Positions 45,557-55,122 are shown, counted from the first letter of the stretch. The stretch is DNA of 64,000 nucleotides from Saccharopolyspora soli (GCF_022678645.1 NZ_JALBWV010000033.1:29457-93456); one strand, 5' to 3'. Notes: generated from the letters alone by a model not told the origin. A program made the numbers and translations.

Positions 45557-46336
45557 CTGCCCGAAGGGGACACCGTCTTCCTCACCTGCCACCGGCTGCA
45601 CGAGGCGCTGGCCGGGCAGGTCCTGACCCGCGGCGAGCTGCGGCATCCTCGACTGTCCACGATGGACCTGGCTGGTCGCGGGGTCCGCGAGGTGCGGCCG
45701 GTCGGCAAGCACCTGCTGATCCGCTTCGACGACGACCACACGCTGCACAGCCACCTGCGGATGGACGGCGCCTGGCACCTCTACTCCCCTGGTGCCCGGT
45801 GGCGGCGGCCCGCGCACCAGGTCCGGGCGGTGCTGGGCACCGCCGAGCGCGTCGCGGTCGGGTTCAACCTGCACGACCTGCACTGGTTGCCGACCTCGGC
45901 GGAACCTCGGCTGGTCGGCCACCTGGGGCCGGATCTGCTCGATCCGGCCTGGGACGACGAGCACGCGGCCGAGGCGATCCGACGGCTGACCGCCGACCCG
46001 GACCGCGAGCTCGGTCGCGCCCTGCTAGACCAAACGGTGCTGGCCGGGGTCGGGAACCTGTACAAGACGGAGGTGTGCTTCCTGCTGGGCCGGTCGCCGT
46101 GGACGCCCGTCGCGGAGATCGACGCGACCCGTGCGGTGCGGCTGTGCCGAGAACTCCTGCTGCGCAACGCCTGGCATCCCGAGCAGTCCACGACCAACAG
46201 CCTCCGGCGCGGCACCCAGCACTGGGTCTACGGCCGACGCACCTGCCTGCGCTGCGGCGGCCCGGTCCGGCGCGGCTCGCAAGGCGACGACGTCGAGGCC
46301 CGCGTCACCTACCACTGCCCGCACTGCCAACCGTGA
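45557..46336 (+). CDS. nei: DNA glycosylase/AP lyase Nei (endonuclease VIII type), CTG start
   Basis: Base-excision repair enzyme of the Fpg/Nei family, about 259 aa. The mature enzyme uses the N-terminal proline as nucleophile, so the protein must begin (M)PEGDT. The sequence PEGDTVFLTCHRLHEAL is directly preceded by codon CTG at 45557, and no ATG, GTG or TTG lies in frame before it near the lysE stop. The family lysine is in VGKHLLIRF, the H2TH-region asparagine in GVGNLYKTEV, and the C-terminal zinc finger is C-x2-C...C-x2-C (CLRCGG, CPHC). A GGTGAG 6 bases upstream may serve as ribosome-binding site. Confidence 0.9.
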   Translation: MPEGDTVFLTCHRLHEALAGQVLTRGELRHPRLSTMDLAGRGVREVRPVGKHLLIRFDDDHTLHSHLRMDGAWHLYSPGARWRRPAHQVRAVLGTAERVAVGFNLHDLHWLPTSAEPRLVGHLGPDLLDPAWDDEHAAEAIRRLTADPDRELGRALLDQTVLAGVGNLYKTEVCFLLGRSPWTPVAEIDATRAVRLCRELLLRNAWHPEQSTTNSLRRGTQHWVYGRRTCLRCGGPVRRGSQGDDVEARVTYHCPHCQP

Positions 46337-46544
46337 TCGCGTGTTCAAGCGAAACACGCCGAAAAGGGGCCACAGTCAGGCATAGCCGCTGGTCAGGAGC
46401 CGGTGTCGGCGAGTGCACGGTAGGGCGGGTCGACCGGGGGACGTTTCCAGCATTCTTGCCGTCTTGATGAGGATTACCTTGGCGATCTCGGACCTCGGGG
46501 TCGTTGTCCTTCAGCGCGGGCGAAGAGCAGCACGTCCTCACCGA

Positions 46545-47753
46545 TCATCGTTGGCCGCCCGCCGTCGTTGCGGCGACCGGGCTGGCCACCATGCGCCGCT
46601 CGGGCGCTGTAAGCCAGGTGATGCCGACCACGATGGCAGCTACGACGGCGGCGGCCGGGGCCAGCCAGCGGACTCCGGCGAGCGAGAGGACCACACCGCC
46701 GACGGCCGCGCCAATTGCCGTTCCGACGTAGTTCATCGATCCGTTCAAGCCGAGCGCGACGGCGGCAACGTCCCCACCCGCGACGAACACCCGGTTCTGC
46801 TGCGTGATGAACAGGAAGGATCCGACGAGGCCGAGGGCGAACAGCGCGACGAGGGTCGGCACGAACCAATGCGCAACGGCACTCAAGGCGGCGGTCGTGC
46901 AGATCGTTACGGCCAGCGCCGCTATGAGGGTAGCCAGCGAGCCGAATCGGTCGGCAAACCGTCCGACGAGGCGATTGCCCGTGAAGAAACCGGCGCCGAA
47001 CACGAACAGCGCGACCAGCACCGCGCTGCTGGCCGAGGTGCTCACACCGACGACGGCCGCGGCGTAGGACGACACCAGGTAGCTCGGCGCGAGCACGAGC
47101 GCACTGACGACCAGCAGGACGAGAATGCGCGGGTTGACGAGCACCGAGACCCTGCTCCGCAGCGAAGTCGCAGGCAGCGTTACGGACGGCACGCCGACAG
47201 CGGCGAGCACCGCAGCGACGGCAGCGAGCGCCACGATCGTCCACATCGCACCCCGCCAGCCCACCCACTGCCCGATCAACAGCCCTAAGGGCACGCCGAG
47301 CACCGAAGCGAGGCTGGAACCCGCGCCGACCATCGCGAACGACCGAGCTCTGCGCTCGGGGCGGGACAGCACACCGGCCACGGCAAAAGCGTTGGCCTGG
47401 AACGCAGCCGCGCCGAGCGCGGCAATGATGCGGCCGACCAGCACAACCACATACGAAGGCCCCGCAGCCTGCAGCACCATGCCGACCAGGAAGGTGCCCA
47501 TGCCCACACCGATGACCACGCGCCGATCCATCCGACCGGTCGCCGTCGCGATGATCGGCGACCCGACCGCATACGTAACGGCGAACGCGGTGGTCAGCTG
47601 ACCGGCGGCGGCAACGCTCACCGACAGATCCGCGGCGATGGGCGGCAGCAGCCCGGGCAGCACGAAGCCGTCGACGCCGAGCACGAACGTGCCGACGGCG
47701 AGGACGGCCAGGCGCCAGGACGGCAAGTCATTTGATTCTTGTCGAATCATCAC
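46545..47753 (-). CDS. MFS efflux transporter, DHA1 (Cmr/AraJ) type
   Basis: Membrane protein of 402 aa with about twelve helices. GTFVLGVDGFVLPGLLPPIA near the N-terminus and RSFAMVGAGSSLASVLGVPLG fit sugar/drug efflux DHA1 carriers. It is divergent from an ArsR-type regulator gene, and the inverted repeat TGATTC-N5-GAATCA overlaps its first codons, so it is likely repressed by that regulator. Substrate unknown. Confidence 0.9.
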   Translation of the reverse strand: MMIRQESNDLPSWRLAVLAVGTFVLGVDGFVLPGLLPPIAADLSVSVAAAGQLTTAFAVTYAVGSPIIATATGRMDRRVVIGVGMGTFLVGMVLQAAGPSYVVVLVGRIIAALGAAAFQANAFAVAGVLSRPERRARSFAMVGAGSSLASVLGVPLGLLIGQWVGWRGAMWTIVALAAVAAVLAAVGVPSVTLPATSLRSRVSVLVNPRILVLLVVSALVLAPSYLVSSYAAAVVGVSTSASSAVLVALFVFGAGFFTGNRLVGRFADRFGSLATLIAALAVTICTTAALSAVAHWFVPTLVALFALGLVGSFLFITQQNRVFVAGGDVAAVALGLNGSMNYVGTAIGAAVGGVVLSLAGVRWLAPAAAVVAAIVVGITWLTAPERRMVASPVAATTAGGQR

Positions 47754-47788
47754 ATGATGAAAGCTAGACTATGATTCGATGTCCGTCA
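47733..47788. promoter_or_regulatory. Operator region of the MFS/ArsR divergent pair
   Basis: TGATTC (47733-47738) and GAATCA (47744-47749) form a perfect inverted repeat with a 5-base spacer. A further TGATTCGA half site lies at about 47771-47778, before the regulator gene. The arrangement fits a repressor controlling both genes. Confidence 0.6.
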
Positions 47789-47810
47789 AAGAATTGAGCG
47801 GAGGCCACGG

Positions 47811-48128
47811 ATGCCGCGCACACTGCCCGAGCCCTCGGTCGACTCCTTCGATCTCACCGTCATCCTCAACGCGCTCGCCGACCCCAGCAGGCGGGCACTC
47901 ATGACCGCGCTGTACCGCGCCACGGAGCCGATCGACTGCGCCGTCCTCATCGAGGAGGCCGACCTCGACCTGAGCAATCCGACCATCTCCCACCACTACC
48001 GCGTCCTCCGCGAGGCAGGCCTGACCAGGACCACCACCGAGGGGCGCAAGCGGATCGTCAGAGTGCGCCGCGACGACATGGAGACGCGTTTCCCCGGCCT
48101 CCTGCAGGCGGTGCTCGGGAGCCCGTGA
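47811..48128 (+). CDS. ArsR-type winged-helix regulator
   Basis: Protein of 105 aa with a single winged helix: ILNALADPSRRALMTALYR, the recognition region DLSNPTISHHYRVLREAGL, and wing TRTTTEGRKRIVRVRRDDM. No metal-binding ELCVCDL-like motif is present, so it likely senses an organic ligand or stress. Divergent from the efflux carrier it probably represses. Confidence 0.9.
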   Translation: MPRTLPEPSVDSFDLTVILNALADPSRRALMTALYRATEPIDCAVLIEEADLDLSNPTISHHYRVLREAGLTRTTTEGRKRIVRVRRDDMETRFPGLLQAVLGSP

Positions 48129-48261
48129 TCGCAATTCCTCGTGGAACTTCGCGACACCTGGCCTTACCGATCACCGCATCCGATCAACGCCTCGATCGGT
48201 CGGCAAGCCAATCGAATCGTCCACAATGGAGGTTCGAAGGTGCTGCAGAGAAGGCTCGGGG

Positions 48262-49539
48262 TCAGCGCTCGCGGGCGGCGTTGCGGGCATCAGCGAGGCG
48301 GCGCAGCAGCGGGTAGACCAGCACGATGCCGACCGAGCCCCACACCATGCCGGTGACCCGGAGTTCGCCCACCTGCAAGGTCAGATCACCGACCCCGGCG
48401 ATCACCGCCGTACCCAGCACCACCAGGTTCACCGGGTCGGCGAGATCCACCCGCGCGTCCAGCCAGATCCGCGCGCCGACCAGCGCGAGCAGTCCGAACA
48501 GCACCAGCGTCGCACCGCCGAGCACACCGAGCGGAATCGTGTTGATCAACGCCCCGAGCTTCGGGGAGAACGAGAGCACGATCGCGGCCAACGCCGCGAC
48601 CAGGCACGCAGCCGTCGAATAGACGCGGGTCGCGGCCATCACCCCGATGTTCGCCGCGTAGCTGCTCAGCGCCGAGCCGCCCGCCGAGCCGGACAACGTG
48701 GTGGCCAGCCCGCCGCCGATCAGCGCGTCCCCGACGTAGGGGTCGAGGTCGCGGCCGCTCATCGCGGCGACCGCCTTCAGATGCGCGACGTGCTCCGCGA
48801 CGAGCACCACCACCAGCGGCAGCACGAACGGCATCACCGAGATGTGCACCTGCGGGGTGATCAGCTGGGGCAGTCCGAACCAGGGCGCGGCGATCAGCTC
48901 GTCGACCCGCTCCTGGGCCAGATCGCCAGCCAGCGCGGAATAGCCCCACCCGACCAGCACGCCGATCAGCACCGCGGCCCGCCCGGCCATGCCCCGGCTG
49001 ATGACGGTGAGCAGCACGACCGTGCCCAACGTCAGCGCAGCGGGCACCCGCTGCTGGTCGAACGAGGACACCGACTGCGGCGCGAGGCTCAGACCGATCA
49101 TCAGCACGATCGCCCCGGTCACCACGGGCGGCATCGCGGACTCCAGCAGCCGCACGCCCAGCGCCTTGACCGCGACGCCGACGGCGATCACCACCAGGCC
49201 GACCACCATGACGCCACCGAGCAGGGCGGACGGGCTCGCACCGGCCTCGTCCGACGCCGCGCCCAGGGGCACCACGAAGGCCACCGACGCGCCCAGGTAG
49301 CTGGGCACCCGGTTCCGGGTGAGCAGCAGGAACAGCAGCGTGCCGAGACCGGAGAGCAGCAGGGTGGTCGTCACCGGGAAGCCGGTGAGCAGCGGCACGA
49401 GGGTCGTAGTGCCGAACATCGCCAGCAGGTGCTGCAACCCGAAACCGATGGTCAGCGGCCAGCTCAGCCGTTCCTCGGAGGCCACGACGGCATCGCGCAC
49501 CAGGCGTCGACCGTTGCCGTGCACGGTCCACAACGCCAC
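48262..49539 (-). CDS. uraA: Uracil permease / NCS2 nucleobase symporter
   Basis: Membrane protein of 425 aa, about 14 segments in the UraA fold. Signatures are LTIGFGLQHLLAMFGTTTLVP near the N-terminus, VAEHVAHLKAVAAMSGRDL, and SAGGSALSSYAANIGVMAATRVYS with the substrate-site residues. GTG start 49539 with GGGGGAGGAC upstream. Takes up uracil or another nucleobase with protons; uracil is the likeliest. Confidence 0.9.
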   Translation of the reverse strand: MALWTVHGNGRRLVRDAVVASEERLSWPLTIGFGLQHLLAMFGTTTLVPLLTGFPVTTTLLLSGLGTLLFLLLTRNRVPSYLGASVAFVVPLGAASDEAGASPSALLGGVMVVGLVVIAVGVAVKALGVRLLESAMPPVVTGAIVLMIGLSLAPQSVSSFDQQRVPAALTLGTVVLLTVISRGMAGRAAVLIGVLVGWGYSALAGDLAQERVDELIAAPWFGLPQLITPQVHISVMPFVLPLVVVLVAEHVAHLKAVAAMSGRDLDPYVGDALIGGGLATTLSGSAGGSALSSYAANIGVMAATRVYSTAACLVAALAAIVLSFSPKLGALINTIPLGVLGGATLVLFGLLALVGARIWLDARVDLADPVNLVVLGTAVIAGVGDLTLQVGELRVTGMVWGSVGIVLVYPLLRRLADARNAARER

Positions 49540-49696
49540 ATCGTCCTCCCCCGAGCCGCTCGGTCAGGTGGATCTCCTGCCACGGCATGTGATGACTGGG
49601 GGAAGATTACTATTTCGCATCACACAATCAAGCAAAACCGCTACGAATCCAACGAAACACCGACTACCAGCGGTAATTGCAGTGCGGCGTGTCGCG

Positions 49697-50551
49697 TCAC
49701 GCCGGATCGGATCGGCGCTGCTGCTCCGGCTGCTCCGGCGCGGGCACACCACCGCCGGACAGCTCCCGCAGACCGGCCGCGAGCCCGGCCAACCGATCCG
49801 TCGCGTCCTGCAGCAGGTGCTTCTGCTCCGGCGCGCCGCTGGCGGCCACCGCCCGCCCCGCCGCAGCCACCAACCCGCCGTACCCGTCGATGCCCTCGTC
49901 CAACTCCGCCCGCAGCCGCTGCACGTCAGCCCGCAGCGCGGACTGCTCCGCCGCTGGCGCGTGCCGGATCGCCGCCTCCACGGCGAGCAGTCGCTCCGCG
50001 ACTCGCCGCAGCTCCGCGGCTGCGCTGTCCGCGGTGCCGCGAGCATCGGCTGCGGCGCTACCCGCGCCCGCCGACGTCAGCTGCGCCAACGCACCGTGCA
50101 AGCTCAGCTCCGCATCGCGCAGGCGCTGCATGGGATCCCGCGCTGCCGACCCCTGCGGGGGCAACGCCACGGGTTCCGGTAGCGGTTCGGGCAGCGGGGT
50201 CCGCTTCAGGCGTCGGTACTTCAACCCCGCGCCAACCGCTCCCACCCCGCTGATCACGGCGATCCCGCCGAGTCCGAAGGTCGCCGTGCCCTGGAACAAC
50301 CAGGCCAGGTCACCCAACGAGCTCCAAATCTCCGGCAGCGACGCCGAGGCAGCCGAGCCAGCACCGAACACACCGGCGGTAACCGCGCTGCCGGTGGCCG
50401 TTCGCTTGGCTCGTTTGCGCTGTCGGATCAGTCGGGCCCGCGGATCACGCCAGCTGGCGAACTTCCGACGCACCTCGGAGAAGACGGGGCCGCGCAACTG
50501 CTCCAGCGCGGCCTCGCCCAACTGCGCCAGCTCCTGCTTGCGGGACTTCAC
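49697..50551 (-). CDS. pspM: Phage shock envelope stress protein PspM
   Basis: Protein of 284 aa encoded directly after pspA (11-base gap), as in Mycobacterium (Rv2743c position). The N-terminal region is helical and basic (LEQLRGPVFSEVRRKFASW). Two hydrophobic segments at about residues 55-72 and 88-110 suggest a membrane hairpin, followed by a long helical Ala-rich C-terminal half that could form a coiled coil. In mycobacteria PspM tethers the PspA response at the membrane. Assignment rests on position and layout. Confidence 0.85.
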   Translation of the reverse strand: MKSRKQELAQLGEAALEQLRGPVFSEVRRKFASWRDPRARLIRQRKRAKRTATGSAVTAGVFGAGSAASASLPEIWSSLGDLAWLFQGTATFGLGGIAVISGVGAVGAGLKYRRLKRTPLPEPLPEPVALPPQGSAARDPMQRLRDAELSLHGALAQLTSAGAGSAAADARGTADSAAAELRRVAERLLAVEAAIRHAPAAEQSALRADVQRLRAELDEGIDGYGGLVAAAGRAVAASGAPEQKHLLQDATDRLAGLAAGLRELSGGGVPAPEQPEQQRRSDPA

Positions 50552-50562
50552 GCCGCGCTCGC

Positions 50563-51396
50563 TCAGGCTTGACCGGCTTGCGGGTTCTGCTGCTGCTGCG
50601 GCTTGGTGGCCGGTTCGGCGGTCTCCGAACCGCTGGTGACCTGCTGCTGTTGTCCACCGGTCACCTGCGGCTGGCTGCTACCCATCGAAGCGCGCAGTTG
50701 CGCGAGCCGACTGGCACCGGCCGCGTCGAGGGATGCCTGCTGCACCTCGAGCATCCGGCCCTGCACGCTGTTCTGCGCCAGCTCCGCCTCGCCCAGCGCG
50801 GTCGTGTAGCGGCGCTCGATCTTGTCCCGGACCTCTTCCAGCGACGGCGTGTTGCCAGGTGCGGCGATCTCGGTCATCTGCCGCATCGACGCGGAGACCT
50901 GCTCCTGCATCTTGGCCTGCTCCAGCTGGCTGAGCAGCTTGGTGCGCTCGGCGATCTTCTGCTGCAGGATCTGGGCGTTGCGCTCCACCGCCTGCTTGGC
51001 CTGCTCGGCCGCCCCCAGCGACTGGTCGTGCAACGTCTTGAGGTCTTCGACACCCTGCTCGGCGGTGACCAGTTGGCTGGCCAGCTGGGTGGCGGTCTCC
51101 TCGTACTTCTGGGCGGTGGCCTCGTCGCCGTTTGCGCGAGCCTGGTCGGCCATCACCAGCGCCTGCTTGGCCGACGCCTGCAACTTCTCGACCTCGCCGA
51201 GCTGGCGGTTGAGCTTCATCTCCAGCTGCCGCTGGTTGCCGATCACCGACGCGGCCTGCTGGGAAAGGCTCTGGTGCTGCCGCTGGGCTTCCTCGATGGC
51301 CTGCTGGATCTGCACCTTCGGATCGGCGTGCTCGTCGACCTTCGACGAGAACGACGCCATCAGGTACTTCCAGGCCTTAACGAACGGATTGGCCAT
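50563..51396 (-). CDS. pspA: Phage shock protein PspA
   Basis: ESCRT-III-like membrane-repair protein of 277 aa, almost entirely coiled coil. It begins [20 protein letters not shown], the amphipathic membrane-binding start, with [20 protein letters not shown] next, and ends in a Gln-rich disordered tail. ATG 51396 is preceded by GGAGGAG. A terminator-like hairpin lies between clgR and pspA, so pspA probably has its own promoter. Confidence 0.93.
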   Translation of the reverse strand: MANPFVKAWKYLMASFSSKVDEHADPKVQIQQAIEEAQRQHQSLSQQAASVIGNQRQLEMKLNRQLGEVEKLQASAKQALVMADQARANGDEATAQKYEETATQLASQLVTAEQGVEDLKTLHDQSLGAAEQAKQAVERNAQILQQKIAERTKLLSQLEQAKMQEQVSASMRQMTEIAAPGNTPSLEEVRDKIERRYTTALGEAELAQNSVQGRMLEVQQASLDAAGASRLAQLRASMGSSQPQVTGGQQQQVTSGSETAEPATKPQQQQNPQAGQA

Positions 51397-51625
51397 CTCC
51401 TCCGCCTGCCTTCTTCTGCTGCTCGGCTGCCCCGTGCGAACACCACCGCACACCGGGTGGGCCCGCTGGTTCCATCGTGTCAGGTAGTCGTGTCGGCTTC
51501 CACCAAACACGGTAGATCTCCGGGATTTACCCGGTGTCACCACCCGAGATCGAACCAGCAACACCCGCCCCACCCGACACCGGGGCCCGAAAAGCCAGAA
51601 ATCGGACAGCTGACGGCGCACTAGC

Positions 51626-51654
51626 GCGGCCCGAGCGATCAACGCTCGGGCCGC
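51626..51654 (-). terminator. Hairpin terminator after clgR
   Basis: Perfect 12-bp stem GCGGCCCGAGCG / CGCTCGGGCCGC with a 5-base loop, beginning 16 bases after the clgR stop. It is followed by a GCGCTAG run and not by U residues. Confidence 0.7.
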
Positions 51655-51669
51655 TTCGCTTCCGCGCCG

Positions 51670-52146
51670 TCAGGCCGCGACCACCACACCACCGGGTTTG
51701 CGCACCGGCGGGCTGATGCGCTGGCTGAGCATCGGCTGCAAGCGCTCCGCGCAGGCGCGCGGCTCGGCGTCCGTGCCAGCCTCCGCGGTGGCCAACTGCT
51801 GCTGGGCGAGGTCGGTTTCGGACAGCTCGGTGCCGATCAGGCTGGGCACCAGGCGACCGCCGTCGATCTCCGCCGCCGTCGTCGGCTGGTCGACCACCGA
51901 CGGCACCACCATCGTTCCGTCGAGATCACCGGCCACGGTCACCAGCAGTTCCGGCAGCGGCAGGTCCAGGGCGTCGCAGATCGAGGCGAGCAGCTCGCTG
52001 GACGCCTCCTTGCGGCCCCGTTCGACCTCGGAGAGATATCCGAGACTCACCCGGGCAGCGCGCGAAACGTCCCGCAAGGTCCGAGACTGTGCGGTCCGGG
52101 CGCGGCGCAGCCGTTCACCGACCGCCTCCCGCAACAATACGGTCAT
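51670..52146 (-). CDS. clgR: ClgR-like HTH regulator of proteolysis and envelope stress
   Basis: Protein of 158 aa. A Cro/C1-type HTH lies at residues about 12-65 ([20 protein letters not shown], then [21 protein letters not shown]), typical of ClgR, which activates clp protease genes and, in mycobacteria, pspA. The C-terminus ends VVVAA; a terminal Ala-Ala is the known degron through which ClpP controls ClgR in actinomycetes. Its neighbours cinA-pgsA and pspA-pspM match the mycobacterial order. GGGAGG precedes ATG 52146. Confidence 0.92.
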   Translation of the reverse strand: MTVLLREAVGERLRRARTAQSRTLRDVSRAARVSLGYLSEVERGRKEASSELLASICDALDLPLPELLVTVAGDLDGTMVVPSVVDQPTTAAEIDGGRLVPSLIGTELSETDLAQQQLATAEAGTDAEPRACAERLQPMLSQRISPPVRKPGGVVVAA

Positions 52147-52327
52147 CGCGCGCCTCCCTTCCTTCGTCGCCTACCGCGTGCACTACGCGTGAACGCCCCC
52201 TACGTTACTCATCCGAGGGCCGGAACGAGAACGATCGACGTCAAGTCCGCCCAGGGCGAACGTGTGGTGATCGATCGGCCCAACCCGGCGACGCGCGCCC
52301 TCCACCCAGCGCACGACGTCCTCACCG

Positions 52328-52819
52328 TCAACGCAGCAGGTCGGCGAAGTGTTCCAGCGCCACCCGAACGGCCGCAGCCCGCACGGCGTGCCGATCCCCG
52401 TCCAGCCGCACCGAACGCACCGTCGCACCGCCGGGCCCGGCGAACCCGAGGTGCACCGTGCCCGGCGCCACGCCGTCCTGCGGGTCCGGCCCGGCGACCC
52501 CGGTGAGTCCGATCCCCCAGTCCGCCGTGCAGCGCCGCCGCGCGCCTTCGGCGAGCATTTCCGCGACTCGCGGGTGCACGGCGCCGTAGGCGTCGAGCAG
52601 ATCACGATCGACTCCGGCCAGCTCCGCCTTCAGGTCGGTGGCGTAGACGATCAGTCCGCCGCGGACGACGTCGCTGGCACCTGGCACATCGGTCAACACC
52701 GCGGAAACCAGTCCGGCGGTCAGCGATTCCGCGGTCGCCACGGTCTCACCGCGCCGCCGCAACGTCTCCAGCAGCGCCGCCACCCGCGACAACGACAGCC
52801 CGACCTGCTCGACGATCAC
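52328..52819 (-). CDS. CinA C-terminal domain protein (nicotinamide-nucleotide amidase)
   Basis: Stand-alone CinA/PncC domain, 163 aa, which deamidates NMN to nicotinate mononucleotide in pyridine nucleotide recycling. Signatures are VATAESLTAGLVSAVLTDVPGAS, GGLIVYATDLKAELAGV and GIGLTGVAGPDPQDGVAPGT. GTG 52819 overlaps the pgsA stop (GTGA). Confidence 0.92.
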   Translation of the reverse strand: MIVEQVGLSLSRVAALLETLRRRGETVATAESLTAGLVSAVLTDVPGASDVVRGGLIVYATDLKAELAGVDRDLLDAYGAVHPRVAEMLAEGARRRCTADWGIGLTGVAGPDPQDGVAPGTVHLGFAGPGGATVRSVRLDGDRHAVRAAAVRVALEHFADLLR

Positions 52820-53436
52820 GCGTTCGCCTTCGCCCGTCCGGCCGCGCGCAGCCGGACCGCGCGCACGAGGTAGTCGAGCCCGGTGCCGACGGTGGCGATC
52901 AGCGCCGCCCCCATCACCACCCAGCGCGGCAGATCGGCCCAGGCGCCGAACGGCAGCAGGTAGAGCCCGATCGCGAGGGCCTGCAGCAATGTCTTGATCT
53001 TGCCGCCGCGGCTGGCCGGGATGACGCCGTGCCGGATCACCCAGAAGCGCAGCAGCGTGACCGCGACCTCCCGCCCGATGATCACCCAGGTGACCCACCA
53101 GCCCAGGTCGCCGAGCAGGCTGAGCCCGACCAGCGCGGCGCCGGTCAGCGCCTTGTCCGCGATCGGATCCGCGACCTTGCCGAAGTCGGTGACCAGGCCG
53201 CGCTTGCGGGCCAGGTCGCCGTCGATGCGGTCGGTGATCGAGGCGATCGCGAACACCCCGGTGGCGATCCAGCGCCACAGCGTGTCGTGGCCGTCTGCCC
53301 AGAACAGCGCCACCAGGAACACCGGTACCAGCGCCAACCGGGAAACGGTCAGGATGTTGGCGATGTTGACCAGCGGCACGGCTTCGGGCTCGGGCCGCGC
53401 CGCTGCGGAATTCGATGCCGCGCCATCGGCGGTCAT
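52816..53436 (-). CDS. pgsA: CDP-diacylglycerol--glycerol-3-phosphate phosphatidyltransferase PgsA
   Basis: Integral membrane CDP-alcohol phosphotransferase, 206 aa, making phosphatidylglycerol-phosphate. The catalytic motif D-G-x2-A-R-x8-G-x3-D-x3-D reads as DGDLARKRGLVTDFGKVADP followed by IAD, with about five membrane helices. ATG 53436 overlaps the stop of micro-ORF copy 3, whose GGAGAGG serves as ribosome-binding site. Confidence 0.93.
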   Translation of the reverse strand: MTADGAASNSAAARPEPEAVPLVNIANILTVSRLALVPVFLVALFWADGHDTLWRWIATGVFAIASITDRIDGDLARKRGLVTDFGKVADPIADKALTGAALVGLSLLGDLGWWVTWVIIGREVAVTLLRFWVIRHGVIPASRGGKIKTLLQALAIGLYLLPFGAWADLPRWVVMGAALIATVGTGLDYLVRAVRLRAAGRAKANA

Positions 53437-53576
53437 GACTTGTCCGCCTCTCCGCAATTTTCAGTGGTGGTTGCGTCGGGCTCAATCTCGCGCTTCGTTG
53501 TTTCTTGTGGCTGGTTTGCGTCACGGTCCCCTGGGGTGCGGTTGCGGAGGACTGAGGTTGACACAGGGGGTGTCAT
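53433..53576 (-). CDS. Repeat-family micro-ORF, copy 3 (47 aa), between rimO and pgsA
   Basis: ATG 53576 overlaps the rimO stop (ATGA, 53573-53576) and its TGA overlaps the pgsA ATG (53433-53436). The peptide contains [20 protein letters not shown] and then [20 protein letters not shown]. The centre is nearly identical at DNA level to copies 1 and 2; the C-terminal third has diverged but keeps GGAGAGGCGG, the Shine-Dalgarno for pgsA. No known domain. Same layout as the other copies: an inserted frame coupled to both neighbours. Confidence 0.62.
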   Translation of the reverse strand: MTPPVSTSVLRNRTPGDRDANQPQETTKREIEPDATTTENCGEADKS

Positions 53577-55009
53577 GGCTGCTCCCCGGGCCTGCTCGGT
53601 GCGGGCGTGCCGTCGATCGGACGCACCACGAGATCGACGCCTTCACTGGCGACCACCCGGCAGCGCACCACATCGCCCACCCTGACCTCTCCAGGATCAG
53701 CGACGAGGCATTCGCCGTCCACCTCCGGTCCTTGGTGGTCGGCCCGACCGGCGCACTCGTCGTCGTCGACGCGCTCCACGAGCACCCGCACCTCGGTGCC
53801 GATGCGGTCTTCGGCGCGCTGCGCGATCAGCTCGTCGACCAGGTCGGAAAGCTGCTCGACGCGGGCGTCGACGGTGTCGGAGTCGATCTTGCCGTCGAAG
53901 TCGGCGGCCTCGGTGCCGTCCTCGTCGGAGTAGCCGAACACACCGATGGCGTCCAGCCGGGCGCGGGTGAGGAAGTCCTGGAGTTCAGCGAAGTCGTCCT
54001 CGGTCTCGCCGGGGAAGCCGACGATGACGTTGCTGCGGATGCCCGCCTCCGGGGCCAGCGCGCGGACCTGCTCGATGAGTTCCAGGAAGGATTCGGTGGA
54101 GCCGAACCGGCGCATCCGGCGCAGCACCGGCTCGCTGGAGTGCTGGAAGGAGAGGTCGAAGTACGGCGCGACGCCGGGCGTGGTGGCGATGGCCCGCACC
54201 AGACCCGGTCGGGTCTCCGCGGGTTGCAGGTAGGACACCCGCACCCGGTCGACGCCCTCGATGGCGGCGAGTTTCGGCAGCAGCGTCTCCAGCGCCCGCG
54301 GGTCGGCCAGGTCCTTGCCGTAGGAGGTGGAGTTCTCGCTGACCAGGAACAGTTCCTTGGCGCCTTGCTCGGCGAGCCACGCGGCCTCGCCCAGCACCTC
54401 TTCCGGCGGACGGGACAGGAAGGAACCGCGGAACGACGGGATGGCGCAGAACGAGCAGCGGCGGTCGCAGCCGGAAGCCAGCTTCAACGCGGCCACCGGC
54501 GAGTCGTCGAGCCGACGGCGTGCCACCGAGCGGGCGGCCGGGACCCAACCGTGGCCCGGCACCGCGACCTCGGCCGCCGCGGCGGGCCGGGCGACCGGGG
54601 TGATCGGCAGCATCTTGCGCCGGTCCTGCGGCTGGTGCGGCTGGACGGCGCGGCCAGCGAGGACGTCGTCGAGCCGGTCGGCGAGCTGCGCGTAGTGGTC
54701 GAAGCCGAGCACCGCGTCGGCTTCCGGCAGGTGCTCGGCGAGTTCGGCGCCGTAGCGCTCGGCCATGCAACCCACCGCGACGACCTTCGCGCCGGTGTCG
54801 GCGGCGGCCAGCAGCGTGTCGACGGAGTCCTTCTTCGCGGATTCCACGAAGCCGCAGGTGTTGACCACCACGACATCGGCCGCGTCGACGTCGACGAGGT
54901 CCCAGCCCCGACCGTGCAGGCCACCGGCGAGTTCTTCGGAGTCGACCTCGTTGCGGGCGCAACCGAGCGTGACCATGGCGACTCGGCGGTGATTCTGCTC
55001 GGTTGGCAT
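53573..55009 (-). CDS. rimO: Ribosomal protein S12 methylthiotransferase RimO
   Basis: Radical-SAM enzyme of 478 aa that methylthiolates Asp of ribosomal protein S12. The UPF0004 domain carries cluster cysteines in [28 protein letters not shown] and [11 protein letters not shown]. The radical-SAM motif is CDRRCSFC in [18 protein letters not shown], and a C-terminal TRAM domain follows. The motifs fit RimO better than MiaB. Confidence 0.94.
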   Translation of the reverse strand: MPTEQNHRRVAMVTLGCARNEVDSEELAGGLHGRGWDLVDVDAADVVVVNTCGFVESAKKDSVDTLLAAADTGAKVVAVGCMAERYGAELAEHLPEADAVLGFDHYAQLADRLDDVLAGRAVQPHQPQDRRKMLPITPVARPAAAAEVAVPGHGWVPAARSVARRRLDDSPVAALKLASGCDRRCSFCAIPSFRGSFLSRPPEEVLGEAAWLAEQGAKELFLVSENSTSYGKDLADPRALETLLPKLAAIEGVDRVRVSYLQPAETRPGLVRAIATTPGVAPYFDLSFQHSSEPVLRRMRRFGSTESFLELIEQVRALAPEAGIRSNVIVGFPGETEDDFAELQDFLTRARLDAIGVFGYSDEDGTEAADFDGKIDSDTVDARVEQLSDLVDELIAQRAEDRIGTEVRVLVERVDDDECAGRADHQGPEVDGECLVADPGEVRVGDVVRCRVVASEGVDLVVRPIDGTPAPSRPGEQP

Positions 55010-55122
55010 GCGTCGAGCCTAACGTCCCAGTTCCCCCGCCCTGCGCACGAGCCCGTCGGCGGCGGGATCGGCGGCGGTGGCCAAGATTACGGTCCGATGA
55101 TCACTACCTGATCCTCATGCTG

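Noticed and set aside
52147..52327. Possible ClgR box (CGC...GCG) upstream of clgR
   Set aside because: CGC and GCG triplets are too common in this GC-rich stretch and the spacing did not match the known site.
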